Below, piece by piece: positions 19,525 through 28,147 of a stretch of 64,000 nucleotides of DNA (positions are counted from its first letter, which is position 1; the number at the start of each line of letters is the position of its first letter). The notes below the pieces were generated by a model. It was not told the DNA's origin and ran no database searches. It was given only the letters and a program-made list of their open reading frames with translations. This stretch comes from Hymenobacter psoromatis (GTDB lineage: Bacteria > Bacteroidota > Bacteroidia > Cytophagales > Hymenobacteraceae): NCBI GenBank assembly GCA_001596155.1, contig CP014771.1, forward strand, positions 992,001 through 1,056,000, read 5' to 3'. The translations under genes were made by a program, and so were the position numbers.

Positions 19525-20946
19525 CTACGTCGTCACGAACTGCTCCTCGCCGCCCGGCTCCCTGGCCGCCAGTTTGGCCCGGCGCTTGACTTTCCAGGGC
19601 GCGTCGTGCTCCCAGTCGCCGGCCATGAGGCAGCCGTAGGGGCGGATTTCATCCACCACGCGGGCCAGGCCGAACTCGGCAATCTGGCGCTTCACTTCTT
19701 CGGCGTCTTTGTAGGCGCTGGGCAGCTCCGACACGTCGATGCGGTTGAAGAAGAAGCGGGCGTCGATGCCCTGGGTTTCCTGGCGGTAGATTTCCTCGTC
19801 GGTTTGGCCGGCTTGCTGGCGCTTGTGCTGGGTGCGGCTCAGGTTGCGGCCGGCCCCGTGGGGCGCGAAGCCCAGGTTGCGGGCCGTCACGTCGCCCTCC
19901 ACGATGAGGATGGGCTGGGCCATGTTCAGGGGGATGATGCGGCGGGCATCCTGGGCATCGGGCAGGAAGTGGGCGGCCAGCGGGGTCGCGCCCTTGGCGT
20001 GGTAGTACACGTCGCCGTCGCGGAATACGAAGTTGTGCTCGTTCCAGAACCGGGCGGGGGCGGCCACGCCCAGCTGCGCGGCCAGGGCATCGTGCAGCAC
20101 CTCGTGGTTGAGCTTGGTCCAGCGGCGCACGGTTTGCAGGGCAGCCCAGTACTGCTCGCCCTCGGGCGTATCGGCTGGAATCCAGGCATTGGCGGGCGCG
20201 GTTTCGGGCGAGCGCTCCTTGCGGAACTGCTCGGCCAGGTGCATCCCCGTTTTGTAGAGCAGCGCCCCTACCCCCCGCGAGCCGTGGTGCGTCACCAGCA
20301 CCGTGTCGCCGGTGCTGGCCTGCGTGCCCACGTACAGGAAGTGGTTGCCGTCGCCCTGCGTACCCAGGTGCTCCTGGGCCATTTGCAGGCCGCGCACCGA
20401 GTTCAGGTAGGGGTTGGCGGCCAGCTCGGCGCGCAAGTCGGGGGGTAGGGCAAACTGCCGCTCGGGCGGCCGCCCCCCTGGCCCGAAGTGCGTGAGGGCC
20501 TGCGCCGCGTCGAGTACGGCGCGCGGGTCCTGCCGGCCCAGGTTGCTGAGCATCACCGAGCAGCAGATGTCGGCCGAGTGCATGCCGGGGTGAATGGCCC
20601 GCAGAGCCGCCACCACGCCGCCCACCGGAATGGTGCCCACCGGCCCGGCCGGGCAGGCATCGGGCATCACCGCGCCGGCCACCACCGTGGGCACGCGCAT
20701 GAGCTGCTGCATCGAACGGCGCACCTGCTCCACGTTCTGCTGCTCCACGGCCGAGCTGGCGCGGATATTCTCGTAAAACGGCAGCGGCTCAGCGCGCAGC
20801 GGCAGCGGCGCGGGCAGCTGCCACGGGGCCACGTAGGCGGCCAGCGCTTCGCCCGCCAGGCCGTGGGCGTTGGCGTGGGCCAGGATTTCGGGGAAGTGTT
20901 TGCCAGGGCGTAGGCCGAGGGCCAGCAGGTCGTGGCCGGTGAGCAT
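19525..20946 (-). CDS. rtcB: RtcB-family RNA ligase
   Basis: GTP- and Mn-dependent ligase joining 2',3'-cyclic phosphate or 3'-phosphate RNA ends to 5'-OH ends. 473 residues. Metal and guanylate motifs: the Cys/Asp metal site DICCSVML, GTQGDGNHFLYVG, VTHHGSRGVGALLY, NEHNFV and the nucleotidyl-His segment APHGAGRNLSRTQHK. No RtcA cyclase or archease gene is next to it. Its upstream DNA borders the terminator of the FRG operon, and the IS630 lies at its 3' side. Confidence 0.93.
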   Translation of the reverse strand: MLTGHDLLALGLRPGKHFPEILAHANAHGLAGEALAAYVAPWQLPAPLPLRAEPLPFYENIRASSAVEQQNVEQVRRSMQQLMRVPTVVAGAVMPDACPAGPVGTIPVGGVVAALRAIHPGMHSADICCSVMLSNLGRQDPRAVLDAAQALTHFGPGGRPPERQFALPPDLRAELAANPYLNSVRGLQMAQEHLGTQGDGNHFLYVGTQASTGDTVLVTHHGSRGVGALLYKTGMHLAEQFRKERSPETAPANAWIPADTPEGEQYWAALQTVRRWTKLNHEVLHDALAAQLGVAAPARFWNEHNFVFRDGDVYYHAKGATPLAAHFLPDAQDARRIIPLNMAQPILIVEGDVTARNLGFAPHGAGRNLSRTQHKRQQAGQTDEEIYRQETQGIDARFFFNRIDVSELPSAYKDAEEVKRQIAEFGLARVVDEIRPYGCLMAGDWEHDAPWKVKRRAKLAAREPGGEEQFVTT

Positions 20947-20981
20947 GGGGGTAGGGAGTAAGTTTAAGAGGCGTAAGGATA

Positions 20982-21015
20982 CAAAAAAACCGCGACTTTG
21001 GAAGCGCGGTTTTTG
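20982..21015 (-). terminator. Terminator of the FRG / small-protein operon
   Basis: CCGCG-ACTTTGGAAG-CGCGG hairpin with A and T runs. On the minus strand it ends in TTTTTTT, 30 bases after the small gene. Confidence 0.75.
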
Positions 21016-21044
21016 GGGTGTGACTGACGAGCAGCTTGGTTAGT

Positions 21045-21203
21045 CTAATCAGCGGCCTTCTGTGGCTTGAGCTTGGTTTTGTCAAGATATTCCTGCAACT
21101 GCTCAAAGGTCATACCCTTGATATCATTGGAAATTTTGTTCTTAATTTCTCTAAAGGTTGCAACGGTGTCAAAATCTTTGACGATTTTATTCTTCGTTTC
21201 CAT
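21045..21203 (-). CDS. Small 52-residue protein of an AT-rich two-gene island
   Basis: Reads METKNKIVKDFDTVATF, then REIKNKISNDIKGMTFEQLQ, and ends EYLDKTKLKPQKAAD. It is charged and likely helical, resembling the small orphan or antitoxin-like proteins seen beside toxins in Bacteroidota; I cannot name a family. It lies 65 bases downstream of the FRG-domain gene on the same strand, shares its low GC content, and is followed by a terminator. Confidence 0.65.
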   Translation of the reverse strand: METKNKIVKDFDTVATFREIKNKISNDIKGMTFEQLQEYLDKTKLKPQKAAD

Positions 21204-21268
21204 TATTGACAATTTCTTTTGGTGAATGAATTTCTAAAGTTTCATAGTGCAAGTTCGTTTTTAAAGAA

Positions 21269-22063
21269 TTATCCAATTTCATGATTTATCTTAATCGTCT
21301 TAGCAAGCGATTCTAAATCATGAAATATATTAAAGTTGTCAACTCCCAATACTTTTAATTGACTCCTTATGTTTTGTTTGTTACCAGCTGGTATTTGATA
21401 AAGTTTTAGACTCTTGTTCTGTTTATCTGATAATATCGGATGCTCTGGCACATGAAATGTAAAGCAACCTTTTTGCTGATTTATTCTTATATCTGTTAAA
21501 TCAGGTCTGACCGGAATTATATAATCAGGGAGCCTGTCTACAGTTAACCATAAAAATATTGCATTTAATGCTTTATCAAAAATTGGGTGCCTGCTAGTTA
21601 TTACTCCTTCAAACGCATTTTTTGCATTTTGTGTAGCAGAAAGTTCGAAAGCATCCATCATATAGAATTCTCCGTCTTCATCATCATCTGAAAGAGTAGC
21701 AAAATATAATGCTGCAAGCGGGCTTGTTGACCAGTCCAACAATCTCGTAGGCATCCCATAATGTTGTTGCACAAAATAACGCTCAACATCTGTTACAGGA
21801 TTTTTAAATAAATTAGCAGACTGAACTCTAAAATCTTGTGACAGATGTTGTTCTTTTCTTAATCGTTCTTCTTCATTAATAACGTTGAATCCTTTACGGT
21901 AAACTCCAGGCTGTAAATCAAAATGACTTGTTTGACCTCTAAACCAATTTCTTAAATACGAATGTGGGCTTTTGTAAATACCAGCCTTGTCGATGATATT
22001 TAGTACGTCCTGTATCGATTTTATTGTTCCAGAATAAGAAATTAACATATTTTTAATGAACAT
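21269..22063 (-). CDS. FRG domain-containing protein
   Basis: 264 residues from ATG 22063. Upstream extension of the frame to 22168 enters the neighbouring gene's promoter and looks noncoding. The domain, named for Phe-Arg-Gly, shows WFRGQ at residues 40-44 and the signature QQHYGMPTRLLDWSTSPLAALYFA at 99-122. FRG proteins are of unknown biochemical function and are frequent in accessory and defence islands. The gene is strikingly AT-rich against its neighbours, indicating acquisition by transfer. It pairs with the small downstream gene. Confidence 0.85.
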   Translation of the reverse strand: MFIKNMLISYSGTIKSIQDVLNIIDKAGIYKSPHSYLRNWFRGQTSHFDLQPGVYRKGFNVINEEERLRKEQHLSQDFRVQSANLFKNPVTDVERYFVQQHYGMPTRLLDWSTSPLAALYFATLSDDDEDGEFYMMDAFELSATQNAKNAFEGVITSRHPIFDKALNAIFLWLTVDRLPDYIIPVRPDLTDIRINQQKGCFTFHVPEHPILSDKQNKSLKLYQIPAGNKQNIRSQLKVLGVDNFNIFHDLESLAKTIKINHEIG

Positions 22064-22246
22064 TTTTGTAAAAAAAATAATTAAATTAATTATATTTTCA
22101 TAAGTATTTAAAGCTTCGCGTAGTACACCACTTGCGGCATGTTTGACGAAAGTAGTACTCAAACCCAATACTTCCCCCTACCCTCCCGAACTTTCCGCCC
22201 CACCCGTTCCTTTGCAAAACCAGCTGGCCTACCCGGCTGCCCGCCC

Positions 22247-22912
22247 ATGCTGAAACCGCTGCTGCTCGCCGCCTCACTGCTGCTGTCCACCGCCTTTGCG
22301 CCGCCCGCGGCCCCCAGCTTCCAGCTGGCCAAGCTGCACTACGGCGGCGGGGGCGACTGGTACGCCAACAAAACCAGCCTGCCCAACCTCATTGCCTTCT
22401 GCAACCAGACGCTGCACACCGCCATCGCGCCCGACGAGGCTACCGTGGAGCTGGACTCGCCCGAGCTGCTGACCTACCCCTTCGTGCACATGACGGGCCA
22501 CGGCAACGTGACCTTCACTGCTGCCGAGGCCCAGAATCTGCGCCGCTACCTCATCGGCGGCGGTTTCCTGCACATTGATGATAATTACGGGCTGGATAAA
22601 TTTATCCGCCCCGAGATGAAGAAGGTATTCCCCGAGCTAGAATTCGTGGAGCTGCCCTTCTCGCATCCCATCTACCACGAGAAGTTTCAGTTCCCCAACG
22701 GCTTACCCAAGGTGCATGAGCACGACGGCAAGCGCGCCCAGGGCTTTGGCCTGGTATATAAGGGCCACCTGGTGTGCTTCTACAGCTACGAGTGCGACCT
22801 GGGAAACGGCTGGGAAGACGTGGGCACCTACCCCGAAGATAAGCCCGCTATCCACGAAGCGGCGTTGCGCATGGGCGCTAATCTGGTGGCGTATGCACTG
22901 ACGCAGGACTGA
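22247..22912 (+). CDS. DUF4159 domain-containing secreted protein
   Basis: 221 residues from ATG 22247, beginning with a signal peptide (MLKPLLLAASLLLSTAFA). The rest is DUF4159: AKLHYGGGGDWYANKTSLPN, MTGHGNVTFT and LIGGGFLHIDDNYGLD. The family has a glutamine-amidotransferase-like fold; its role is unknown. The 60 bases before this ATG contain a CTACCC word but no strong promoter. Confidence 0.88.
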   Translation: MLKPLLLAASLLLSTAFAPPAAPSFQLAKLHYGGGGDWYANKTSLPNLIAFCNQTLHTAIAPDEATVELDSPELLTYPFVHMTGHGNVTFTAAEAQNLRRYLIGGGFLHIDDNYGLDKFIRPEMKKVFPELEFVELPFSHPIYHEKFQFPNGLPKVHEHDGKRAQGFGLVYKGHLVCFYSYECDLGNGWEDVGTYPEDKPAIHEAALRMGANLVAYALTQD

Positions 22913-22920
22913 GTCCGTTT

Positions 22921-23032
22921 GTCATTGCGAGCGAAGCGCGGCAATCTTTCCTTGTCGTTCGCTTCATAGGGTTAGTAACCCTCGCGTGAAGGAAAGATTG
23001 CCGCGCTCCACTTCGTTGCGCTCGCAATGACA
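22921..23032. repeat. GTCATTGCGAGCG palindrome (family C)
   Basis: GTCATTGCGAGCGAAGCGCG ... CAATCTTTCC at left is mirrored by GGAAAGATTGCCGCGCTCCA ... GCGCTCGCAATGAC at right, around a ~50-base centre. It lies between convergent genes. Confidence 0.88.
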
Positions 23033-23042
23033 GGCGATTGAA

Positions 23043-23615
23043 TTACCGCACGCCCTGCGCCGGGAAGCGGCCGGTCTTGGTGCGGTAGAAGGCTTTGATT
23101 ACTTCCAGGTCTTTTTCGTAATCGCCGGTGGGCCACACCACCGGCCCTACCCCCGCCTCGCGCTTCTTATAATCGAGGAAGCCGAGCACGATGGGCACGC
23201 CGGCTTCGAGGGCGGCGAAGTAGAAGCCCTTGCGCCACTTGGGCTGGTAGGCGCGGGTGCCTTCGGGCGTGATGAGGATAACCAGCTCCTGGTACTGGTC
23301 GAAGAGCTGCACCATGCCGTTCACGAGGCTATTGTTGCGGCTGCGGTTGACGGGCAGCGCGCCAATCGCCTTCACCAGCCAGCCCAGCAGCGGGTTTTCG
23401 GTCCACTCGCTTTTCACGGTGAAGCGCACGTCCACATCCATGATGTAGAAAGCGGCGCGGGCCATAATGATGTCCCAGTTGCTGGTGTGCGGGGCCGCAA
23501 TCATCATGCACTTCTTGATTTCGGGCGGAATCTGGCCGGTTTGTCGCCAGCCGGTCACGCCAAAAATGGCTTTTGCGATATAATACCAGAAAGTAGAGGT
23601 TTTGCGGGCGGCCAT
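23043..23615 (-). CDS. 1-acylglycerol-3-phosphate acyltransferase-like protein
   Basis: 190 residues of the PlsC acyltransferase family, which transfers acyl chains in membrane lipid synthesis. The catalytic His-X4-Asp block is PHTSNWDIIMAR; the substrate block is TPEGTRAYQPKWRKGFY, equivalent to the FPEGTRS motif. It is shorter than PlsC itself and lacks a clear transmembrane helix, so the acceptor could be another lipid. Confidence 0.85.
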   Translation of the reverse strand: MAARKTSTFWYYIAKAIFGVTGWRQTGQIPPEIKKCMMIAAPHTSNWDIIMARAAFYIMDVDVRFTVKSEWTENPLLGWLVKAIGALPVNRSRNNSLVNGMVQLFDQYQELVILITPEGTRAYQPKWRKGFYFAALEAGVPIVLGFLDYKKREAGVGPVVWPTGDYEKDLEVIKAFYRTKTGRFPAQGVR

Positions 23616-23707
23616 GTATGCAAGGCAGGTTTTGGAACCCCAAAGCTACTTAATTAATGACGAATGACGAATACTACTTGTACTCCCCAGGAAGGGGTGT
23701 CTGAAGA

Positions 23708-23812
23708 GGAACGTCATTCCGAGCTTGCCGGGGAATCTCGCTCGCGTCGTTGCACGCTACCCAAACGATGCGAACGAGATTCCTCGGCAATCTCGGAATG
23801 AGGTTCTTTTTC
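23708..23812. repeat. GTCATTCCGAGCTTGCC palindrome (family B)
   Basis: GAACGTCATTCCGAGCTTGC ... GGGAATCTCGCTCGC pairs with GCGAACGAGATTCCTCGGCA ... TCGGAATGAGGTTC, with several mismatches, so this is an older copy. Confidence 0.85.
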
Positions 23813-23881
23813 GCAAATGCTTAGCGCCTCCTTCGTCATCCCGGCCGCTGAGGCAAGCTCGGAAACGTTCTTTTTCGCACC

Positions 23882-24733
23882 CTACCCAAGCAGCGCCCGC
23901 AGGGTAGCGGCCTGCGCCAGCGTGTGCCGGTAGCCAATCTCGAACAGCTCGCCGGCTTTGCGAAAATCGAGTGGGCGATATTGTTGCAGCTGCGGCGGCT
24001 CCAGCAGCAGCGTGCACTGGGCCTTGCGGGCCGTGGTGTTGGCGCTCAGGGCCAGCTGCAGCGTGCGCTCCATCACGCGGCGCAGGGTAGGCAGCTTGGC
24101 CTCGCGGTTGATGGGGTTGCAATGCACCCCCACGATGGGCGCCCCGAGCGGCAGCAGCGGCTCCACGGGCAGGTTATTGAGCAGGCCGCCATCGACCAGC
24201 CGCCGCCCCTGGTACTCGACCGGCCGGTACACGATGGGCACCGCCGACGATGCCAGCAGCGGCGGCAGCAGCGGCCCCTGGCTAAAATACACCGATTCGC
24301 CCGCCTCCAGGTCGGTCGCCACCAGCGTGAGGGGTAGGCGCAGGTCTTCGAAGCGCAGCGCCGCCCCCAGGTGCCGGGCCAATAGCTGCTCCACGGCCTC
24401 CAGGCCCAGCAGCCCGTTGCGCCCAAACAGCGGCCGCGTGAGCCGCGGAATGCTCGTAGTCTGCAACAGCCGCAGCACATCGCGCGGGGCAAAGCCCGCC
24501 GCGTAAAACGTAGCTGCGATGGCCCCCGAGCTGGCCCCCGAAAGCGCGCCTACCGGCACTTCCAACTCATCGAGCGCCGCCAGCACGCCCAGGTGCGCAA
24601 TGCCCCGCGCCCCGCCGCCCGACAGCGCCAGGCTTATTTTTTGGTTCCTGGTTTCTGGTTCCTGGTTCCTTGTTTCCGGTTCCTGGTTGCTGGTTGTCGG
24701 TTGCTGATTATTGGTTGCTGACGGGAAAGCCAT
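23882..24733 (-). CDS. Patatin-like phospholipase family protein
   Basis: 283 residues with a Ser-Asp dyad lipid hydrolase domain. Oxyanion block LSGGGARG (38-44), nucleophile Ser68 in GASSG, catalytic Asp181 in VDGGLLNNLPV. I chose ATG 24733 because the frame upstream runs into a palindromic repeat. Residues 15-32 are tandem NQEPETR units encoded by a GGTTCCTGG-type DNA repeat found elsewhere in the window, an unusual insertion just before the catalytic domain. Confidence 0.9.
   Translation of the reverse strand: MAFPSATNNQQPTTSNQEPETRNQEPETRNQKISLALSGGGARGIAHLGVLAALDELEVPVGALSGASSGAIAATFYAAGFAPRDVLRLLQTTSIPRLTRPLFGRNGLLGLEAVEQLLARHLGAALRFEDLRLPLTLVATDLEAGESVYFSQGPLLPPLLASSAVPIVYRPVEYQGRRLVDGGLLNNLPVEPLLPLGAPIVGVHCNPINREAKLPTLRRVMERTLQLALSANTTARKAQCTLLLEPPQLQQYRPLDFRKAGELFEIGYRHTLAQAATLRALLG
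24641..24720. repeat. GGTTCCTGGTTTCTGG microrepeat inside the patatin gene
   Basis: Tandem variants of GGTTCCTGG / TTTCTGG; the minus strand reads in frame as NQEPETRNQEPETRNQ. Similar DNA is found at 24907-24940, 47132-47161 and 54887-54966. Confidence 0.8.
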
Positions 24734-24781
24734 AGCTTGTACTTCGTAAACTAAGCAGTCAATCAAAAGTAATGGTATAAA

Positions 24782-24890
24782 AAGAACGTCATTCCGAGCT
24801 TGCCGAGGAATCTCGCGTGCGTCGTTGAACGAGGCCCGAATGATGCGAGCGAGATTCCTCGGCAAGCTCGGAATGACGTTCTTTTTATAC
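24782..24890. repeat. GTCATTCCGAGCTTGCC palindrome (family B)
   Basis: GAACGTCATTCCGAGCTTGC ... GAGGAATCTCGC is mirrored by GCGAGATTCCTCGGCAAGCT ... GGAATGACGTTC. It lies between the patatin and the metallo-beta-lactamase-fold gene. Confidence 0.88.
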
Positions 24891-24941
24891 TTGTCTACTT
24901 CTGCACGAGTACTTAAGAACCAGAAACTAAGAACCAGGAAC

Positions 24942-25790
24942 CTATAACTCGCTGATGCGCAGCGTATCGGCCAGCCGCACGCCTTTGTCGGTCAGCTGCA
25001 CGGTGCAGGCCTCGTGCAGGGGGTCGTGCTCCAGCAGCAATATCCAGTTTTCCTCGGCGGCGCGGCGCAGCACGACCTCCTTTTCGCTGAGGGTAATGAG
25101 CGGGCGCACGTCGTAGCTCATCACGTAGGGCAGCGGCAGGTGCGCCACGCTGGGCAGCAGGTCGGCCATGTAGGCCAGGGTGCGCCCTTTGTAATGCAGC
25201 ACCGGCACCATCATCTTCTCGGTGTGGCCATCGGCGAAAATCAGGTCGCTGAACTGGGGTAGGGCATCGGGCACGCCTTGGGCGGGGTCCACAAATTTCA
25301 GCTGCCCGCTTTCCTGAATGGGTAGAATATTCTCGCCCAAAAAGCTGGCTTTTTCGCGCGCGTTGGGGTGGGTAGCCCAGTTCCAGTGCGCCTCGTTGCT
25401 CCAATAGGTCGCGTTGGCGAAGGCCGTTTGCAAGGTGCCATCGGGCCGCCGCCGCACCGAGCCGCCGCAGTGGTCGAAGTGCAGGTGCGTCAGAAAAACA
25501 TCCGTGATATCGGAGCTGCTAAATCCCAACTGGCGCAGCGACTTCTCCAGCGTGTCGTCGCCGTGCAGATAGAAATGCCCCCGGAATTTCTCATCCTGTT
25601 TCTCACCAATGCCATTATCGACAAGCACCAGCCGATTGCCATCTTCCACCAGCAGGCAGCGCATGGCCCAAGTGCACATATTGTTGGCATCGGGCGGGTT
25701 CAACTTCTGCCACATGGCCTTGGGCACTACCCCAAACATGGCTCCCCCGTCGAGCTTAAACAAGCCGGTATCAATCGCGTGGATTTGCAT
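24942..25790 (-). CDS. Metallo-beta-lactamase-fold hydrolase (lactonase-like)
   Basis: 282 residues from ATG 25790. The metal-binding signature HLHFDHCGG is at residues 102-110, with later ligands in FADGHTEKM and LLEHDPLHE. The N-terminal MQIHAIDTGLFKLDGGAMFGVVPK is typical of the AHL-lactonase/quorum-quenching-like subgroup, but substrates of most such enzymes are unknown. The region just upstream is AT-rich with a short family C repeat. Confidence 0.87.
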   Translation of the reverse strand: MQIHAIDTGLFKLDGGAMFGVVPKAMWQKLNPPDANNMCTWAMRCLLVEDGNRLVLVDNGIGEKQDEKFRGHFYLHGDDTLEKSLRQLGFSSSDITDVFLTHLHFDHCGGSVRRRPDGTLQTAFANATYWSNEAHWNWATHPNAREKASFLGENILPIQESGQLKFVDPAQGVPDALPQFSDLIFADGHTEKMMVPVLHYKGRTLAYMADLLPSVAHLPLPYVMSYDVRPLITLSEKEVVLRRAAEENWILLLEHDPLHEACTVQLTDKGVRLADTLRISEL

Positions 25791-25818
25791 AGAAGATATG
25801 ATTTGCACAAAATAGTTT

Positions 25819-25847
25819 GTCATTGCGAGCGCAGCGCTCGCAATGAC
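25819..25847. repeat. Minimal family C palindrome
   Basis: GTCATTGCGAGCG directly abuts CAGCGCTCGCAATGACA. Only the outer arms remain, making a 29-base palindrome 28 bases upstream of the hydrolase start. Confidence 0.8.
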
Positions 25848-25865
25848 AAATGGTGTTAATTATTC

Positions 25866-26079
25866 ACTGCTGTTACGCACTACCTTATTCGAGATGGCAA
25901 CGGGGAGTAGCGCGAACTTTGTAGTTCGCGTCCAGCTCTGGATTGAATATACTGACTAGATATACCTAGGAGTAGCGCGAACTTTGTAGTTCGCGTCCCC
26001 GCGCCGTTATACTGGCTTTAACGGCGCGGGGACGCGAACTACAAAGTTCGCGCTACTCCCCGCTGCGTAACATCAGTTA
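25866..26079. repeat. Composite family A repeat cluster at the 3' end of accA
   Basis: Three half-elements of the CGCGAAC-TTTGTA-GTTCGCG hairpin: one at 25907-25933 and a full head-to-head copy at 25972-26056, with inner arms CCCCGCGCCGTT / AACGGCGCGGGG. Outer arms CTGCTGTTACGCAC (25867) and TGCGTAACATCAG (26064) bound it. The right outer arm contains the TGA stop codon of accA. Confidence 0.85.
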
Positions 26080-27020
26080 TTAAACACGCCCATTGCCGAG
26101 AACTTATCGATGCGCTGCGAAATGCGGTCCTCGGCCGGCACGGCGGCCAGCTCTTGAAGCGTGGCGAGCAGCGTCTGTTTCAGCGTCTCAATCATGCGCG
26201 GCGCATCGGTGTGCGCGCCCCCGAGCGGCTCCTGAATGATGCCGTCGATGAGGCCCGCGCCTTTCATGTCAGTGGCCGTGAGCTTGAGCGCCTCGGCAGC
26301 CTGCTCCTTATAATCCCACGAGCGCCACAGAATACTGCTGCACGACTCGGGCGAAATAACGGAGTACCAAGTGTTTTCGAGCATCAGCACCCGGTCGCCA
26401 ATGGCGATGCCCAGCGCCCCGCCGCTCGCCCCTTCGCCAATGATGACGCAAACAACGGGCACTTTCAGCATAAACATCTCCTTGAGGTTGCGGGCAATGG
26501 CCTCGCCCTGCCCGCGCTCCTCGGCCTCCAGGCCCGGAAACGCGCCCGGCGTGTCGATGAGCGTCACGATGGGCACGTTGAATTTCTCGGCCAGCTTCAT
26601 CAGGCGCAAGGCCTTGCGGTATCCCTCCGGGTTGGGCATCCCGAAGTTGCGAAACTGGCGCTGCTTGGTGTTGTGGCCCTTTTGCTGGCCAATAAACATC
26701 ACCGGGTGCCCATCAATCTCGCCAAAGCCGCCCACCATCGCCTTGTCGTCGGCCACGGTGCGGTCGCCGTGCAGCTCCACAAACTTCTCGGCCATTCCCT
26801 GAATGTAGTCGAGGGTGTAGGGCCGCTCGGGGTGGCGCGAGAGCTGCACGCGCTGCCAGCGGGTGAGGTTGGCGTAGGTTTCTTTTTTGAGGGCGTTGAT
26901 TTTGGCCTCCAGGGCCGTCACCGCCTCCGTTACGTCCACTTCGCTATCGGCGGCCAGCTTCTGCATTTCCTGCAGCTTGCCTTCCAGAGCGGCAATGGGT
27001 TGTTCAAAATCAAGCAGCAT
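26073..27020 (-). CDS. accA: Acetyl-CoA carboxylase carboxyltransferase subunit alpha
   Basis: Transfers the carboxyl group from carboxybiotin to acetyl-CoA to make malonyl-CoA for fatty-acid synthesis, working with AccD. 315 residues with the usual opening [29 protein letters not shown], the [20 protein letters not shown] block and oxyanion segments [19 protein letters not shown] and [11 protein letters not shown]. The stop codon overlaps the arm of a family A repeat. Confidence 0.96.
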   Translation of the reverse strand: MLLDFEQPIAALEGKLQEMQKLAADSEVDVTEAVTALEAKINALKKETYANLTRWQRVQLSRHPERPYTLDYIQGMAEKFVELHGDRTVADDKAMVGGFGEIDGHPVMFIGQQKGHNTKQRQFRNFGMPNPEGYRKALRLMKLAEKFNVPIVTLIDTPGAFPGLEAEERGQGEAIARNLKEMFMLKVPVVCVIIGEGASGGALGIAIGDRVLMLENTWYSVISPESCSSILWRSWDYKEQAAEALKLTATDMKGAGLIDGIIQEPLGGAHTDAPRMIETLKQTLLATLQELAAVPAEDRISQRIDKFSAMGVFNN

Positions 27021-27230
27021 AGTTCAGGGAGAGAATTCCTGGTTTTGAGAATAAAAAGGCAGTATTCAGAAAAAGGCCGAGGCGATTTACATCGTCCCTA
27101 CCCCCTCTCAAAAGCCGGGCGACAAAGGTAAACCCAAACCCAGCAGCCCGCTTTGCGAAAATTTTTCAGCTTGAGAAACAACGCGCAAGCTCTCGTTTGC
27201 CTTCGGCAAGCAAGAAAAATCGGCCCTATG

Positions 27231-27263
27231 TTTGCACACGCCGGTTTTATTGCCCTACCTTTG
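27231..27263 (+). promoter_or_regulatory. Bacteroidota-type promoter of tRNA-Asp
   Basis: TTTG at 27231-27234, a 21-base spacer, then TACCTTTG at 27256-27263, which matches the TTTG ... TAnnTTTG consensus of the phylum's primary sigma factor. The tRNA begins 44 bases downstream. Confidence 0.7.
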
Positions 27264-27307
27264 CATCACCAAAAAGGAAAAGCGCATCGCTTTCCGGCTT
27301 GGTAAAC

Positions 27308-27381
27308 GGTTTGGTAGTTCAGTTGGTTAGAATGCCGCCCTGTCACGGCGGAGGTCGCGGGTTCGAGTCCCGTCCAGACCG
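27308..27381 (+). tRNA. tRNA-Asp (GTC)
   Basis: Acceptor stem GGTTTGG pairs with CCAGACC (one G-T). The D arm is GTTCAGTTGGTTAGAAT, anticodon stem CCGCC/GGCGG with loop CTGTCAC gives anticodon GTC, and the T arm is CGGGTTCGAGTCCCG. The discriminator is G. CCA is not encoded. A terminator follows. Confidence 0.96.
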
Positions 27382-27393
27382 CGAATCGTTTAT

Positions 27394-27430
27394 AAAAAGG
27401 GCCTTCCCGGTATCGGGAAGGCCCTTTTTC
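27394..27430 (+). terminator. Terminator after tRNA-Asp
   Basis: AAAAAGGGCCTTCCCG-GTAT-CGGGAAGGCCCTTTTT, a strong stem with a T run, 13 bases past the tRNA. The following ~420 bases (to 27852) contain only frame-switching fragments, and I see no convincing gene there. Confidence 0.92.
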
Positions 27431-27852
27431 TTTGACCTAACCGGAAAGAGTGGCACGCCCTTACGTGATTTGGCCGCAGTTTCGGTCGTTGGCAAGGTCG
27501 CTGGGTTACTATCCAGCTCCAACGCATCAGCTTGGCTGAGGTAGAGTAACTGGGGTAGGCGGCATTCACGGCGCTGATGGGCAAGTCCTCCCTGACGATG
27601 AACAGCAACCGCCGGCACTTCTGGCGTTCAGTCATGGTTCGTGTTTGGTACAGTTCGCCCGGCGTGCGCTTACTTGCACTCGCTCAGCACTGTACATGCC
27701 ACCAACACAAGCTAATGCCGCCAAGATAGTAGTGCTTCCTGGTTTAGGGAGCAATAGACCTTCACCAATAGGCGGCCCGCCAGTGGCAGCGGCGCTTCTA
27801 CGTTTCCCCTTATCACTCCCCTGCTGCACGTCAGCTATAACCGCCCTAATCA

Positions 27853-28107
27853 ATGAAAACGTTACCAGCCCTTACCAGTAGTTTCGCGCTGTCAGCACTC
27901 CTGCTCACCGCCCAGGCCCAAACACCCGCCAAGCCTCACCACAACCCTACCCCCGCCAAGCCAAGCCAAACGGCCGACCACCGCGCCGCCACCTACCAAG
28001 GCCCCAAAGTGGTCAAGGACAGCAAAGGCCTGGGCCAGAAAATGGTGCAAAAAAGCAAGCCTACTGATATGCTGATGCGGGTGCCGACACGACCAATAAA
28101 GAAGTAA
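27853..28107 (+). CDS. Small secreted protein of unknown function
   Basis: 84 residues. A signal peptide (MKTLPALTSSFALSALLLTAQAQ, cleavage after AQA) precedes a short Pro/Lys-rich mature part (TPAKPHHNPTPAKPSQTADH). No family recognised. The 40-base gap to the next plus-strand gene suggests they may be cotranscribed. Confidence 0.55.
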   Translation: MKTLPALTSSFALSALLLTAQAQTPAKPHHNPTPAKPSQTADHRAATYQGPKVVKDSKGLGQKMVQKSKPTDMLMRVPTRPIKK

Positions 28108-28147
28108 CTCTACGCTACTGCGCGCCAGCGGTAACCCCCAAAACTAA

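Noticed and set aside
21269..22063. Calling the FRG protein an ADP-ribosyltransferase toxin
   Set aside because: I see no residues that establish such chemistry; the family is uncharacterised.
22064..22168. N-terminal extension of the FRG protein to 22168
   Set aside because: The added residues are unlike the family and reach into the DUF4159 upstream region; ATG 22063 is better.
24734..24865. N-terminal extension of the patatin to 24865
   Set aside because: It is translated from a family B palindrome (MPRNLARIIRASFNDAREIP), so it is not protein-coding.
27197..27544. A 115-residue frame running through tRNA-Asp
   Set aside because: It crosses the tRNA and its terminator hairpin, so it cannot be a normal gene.
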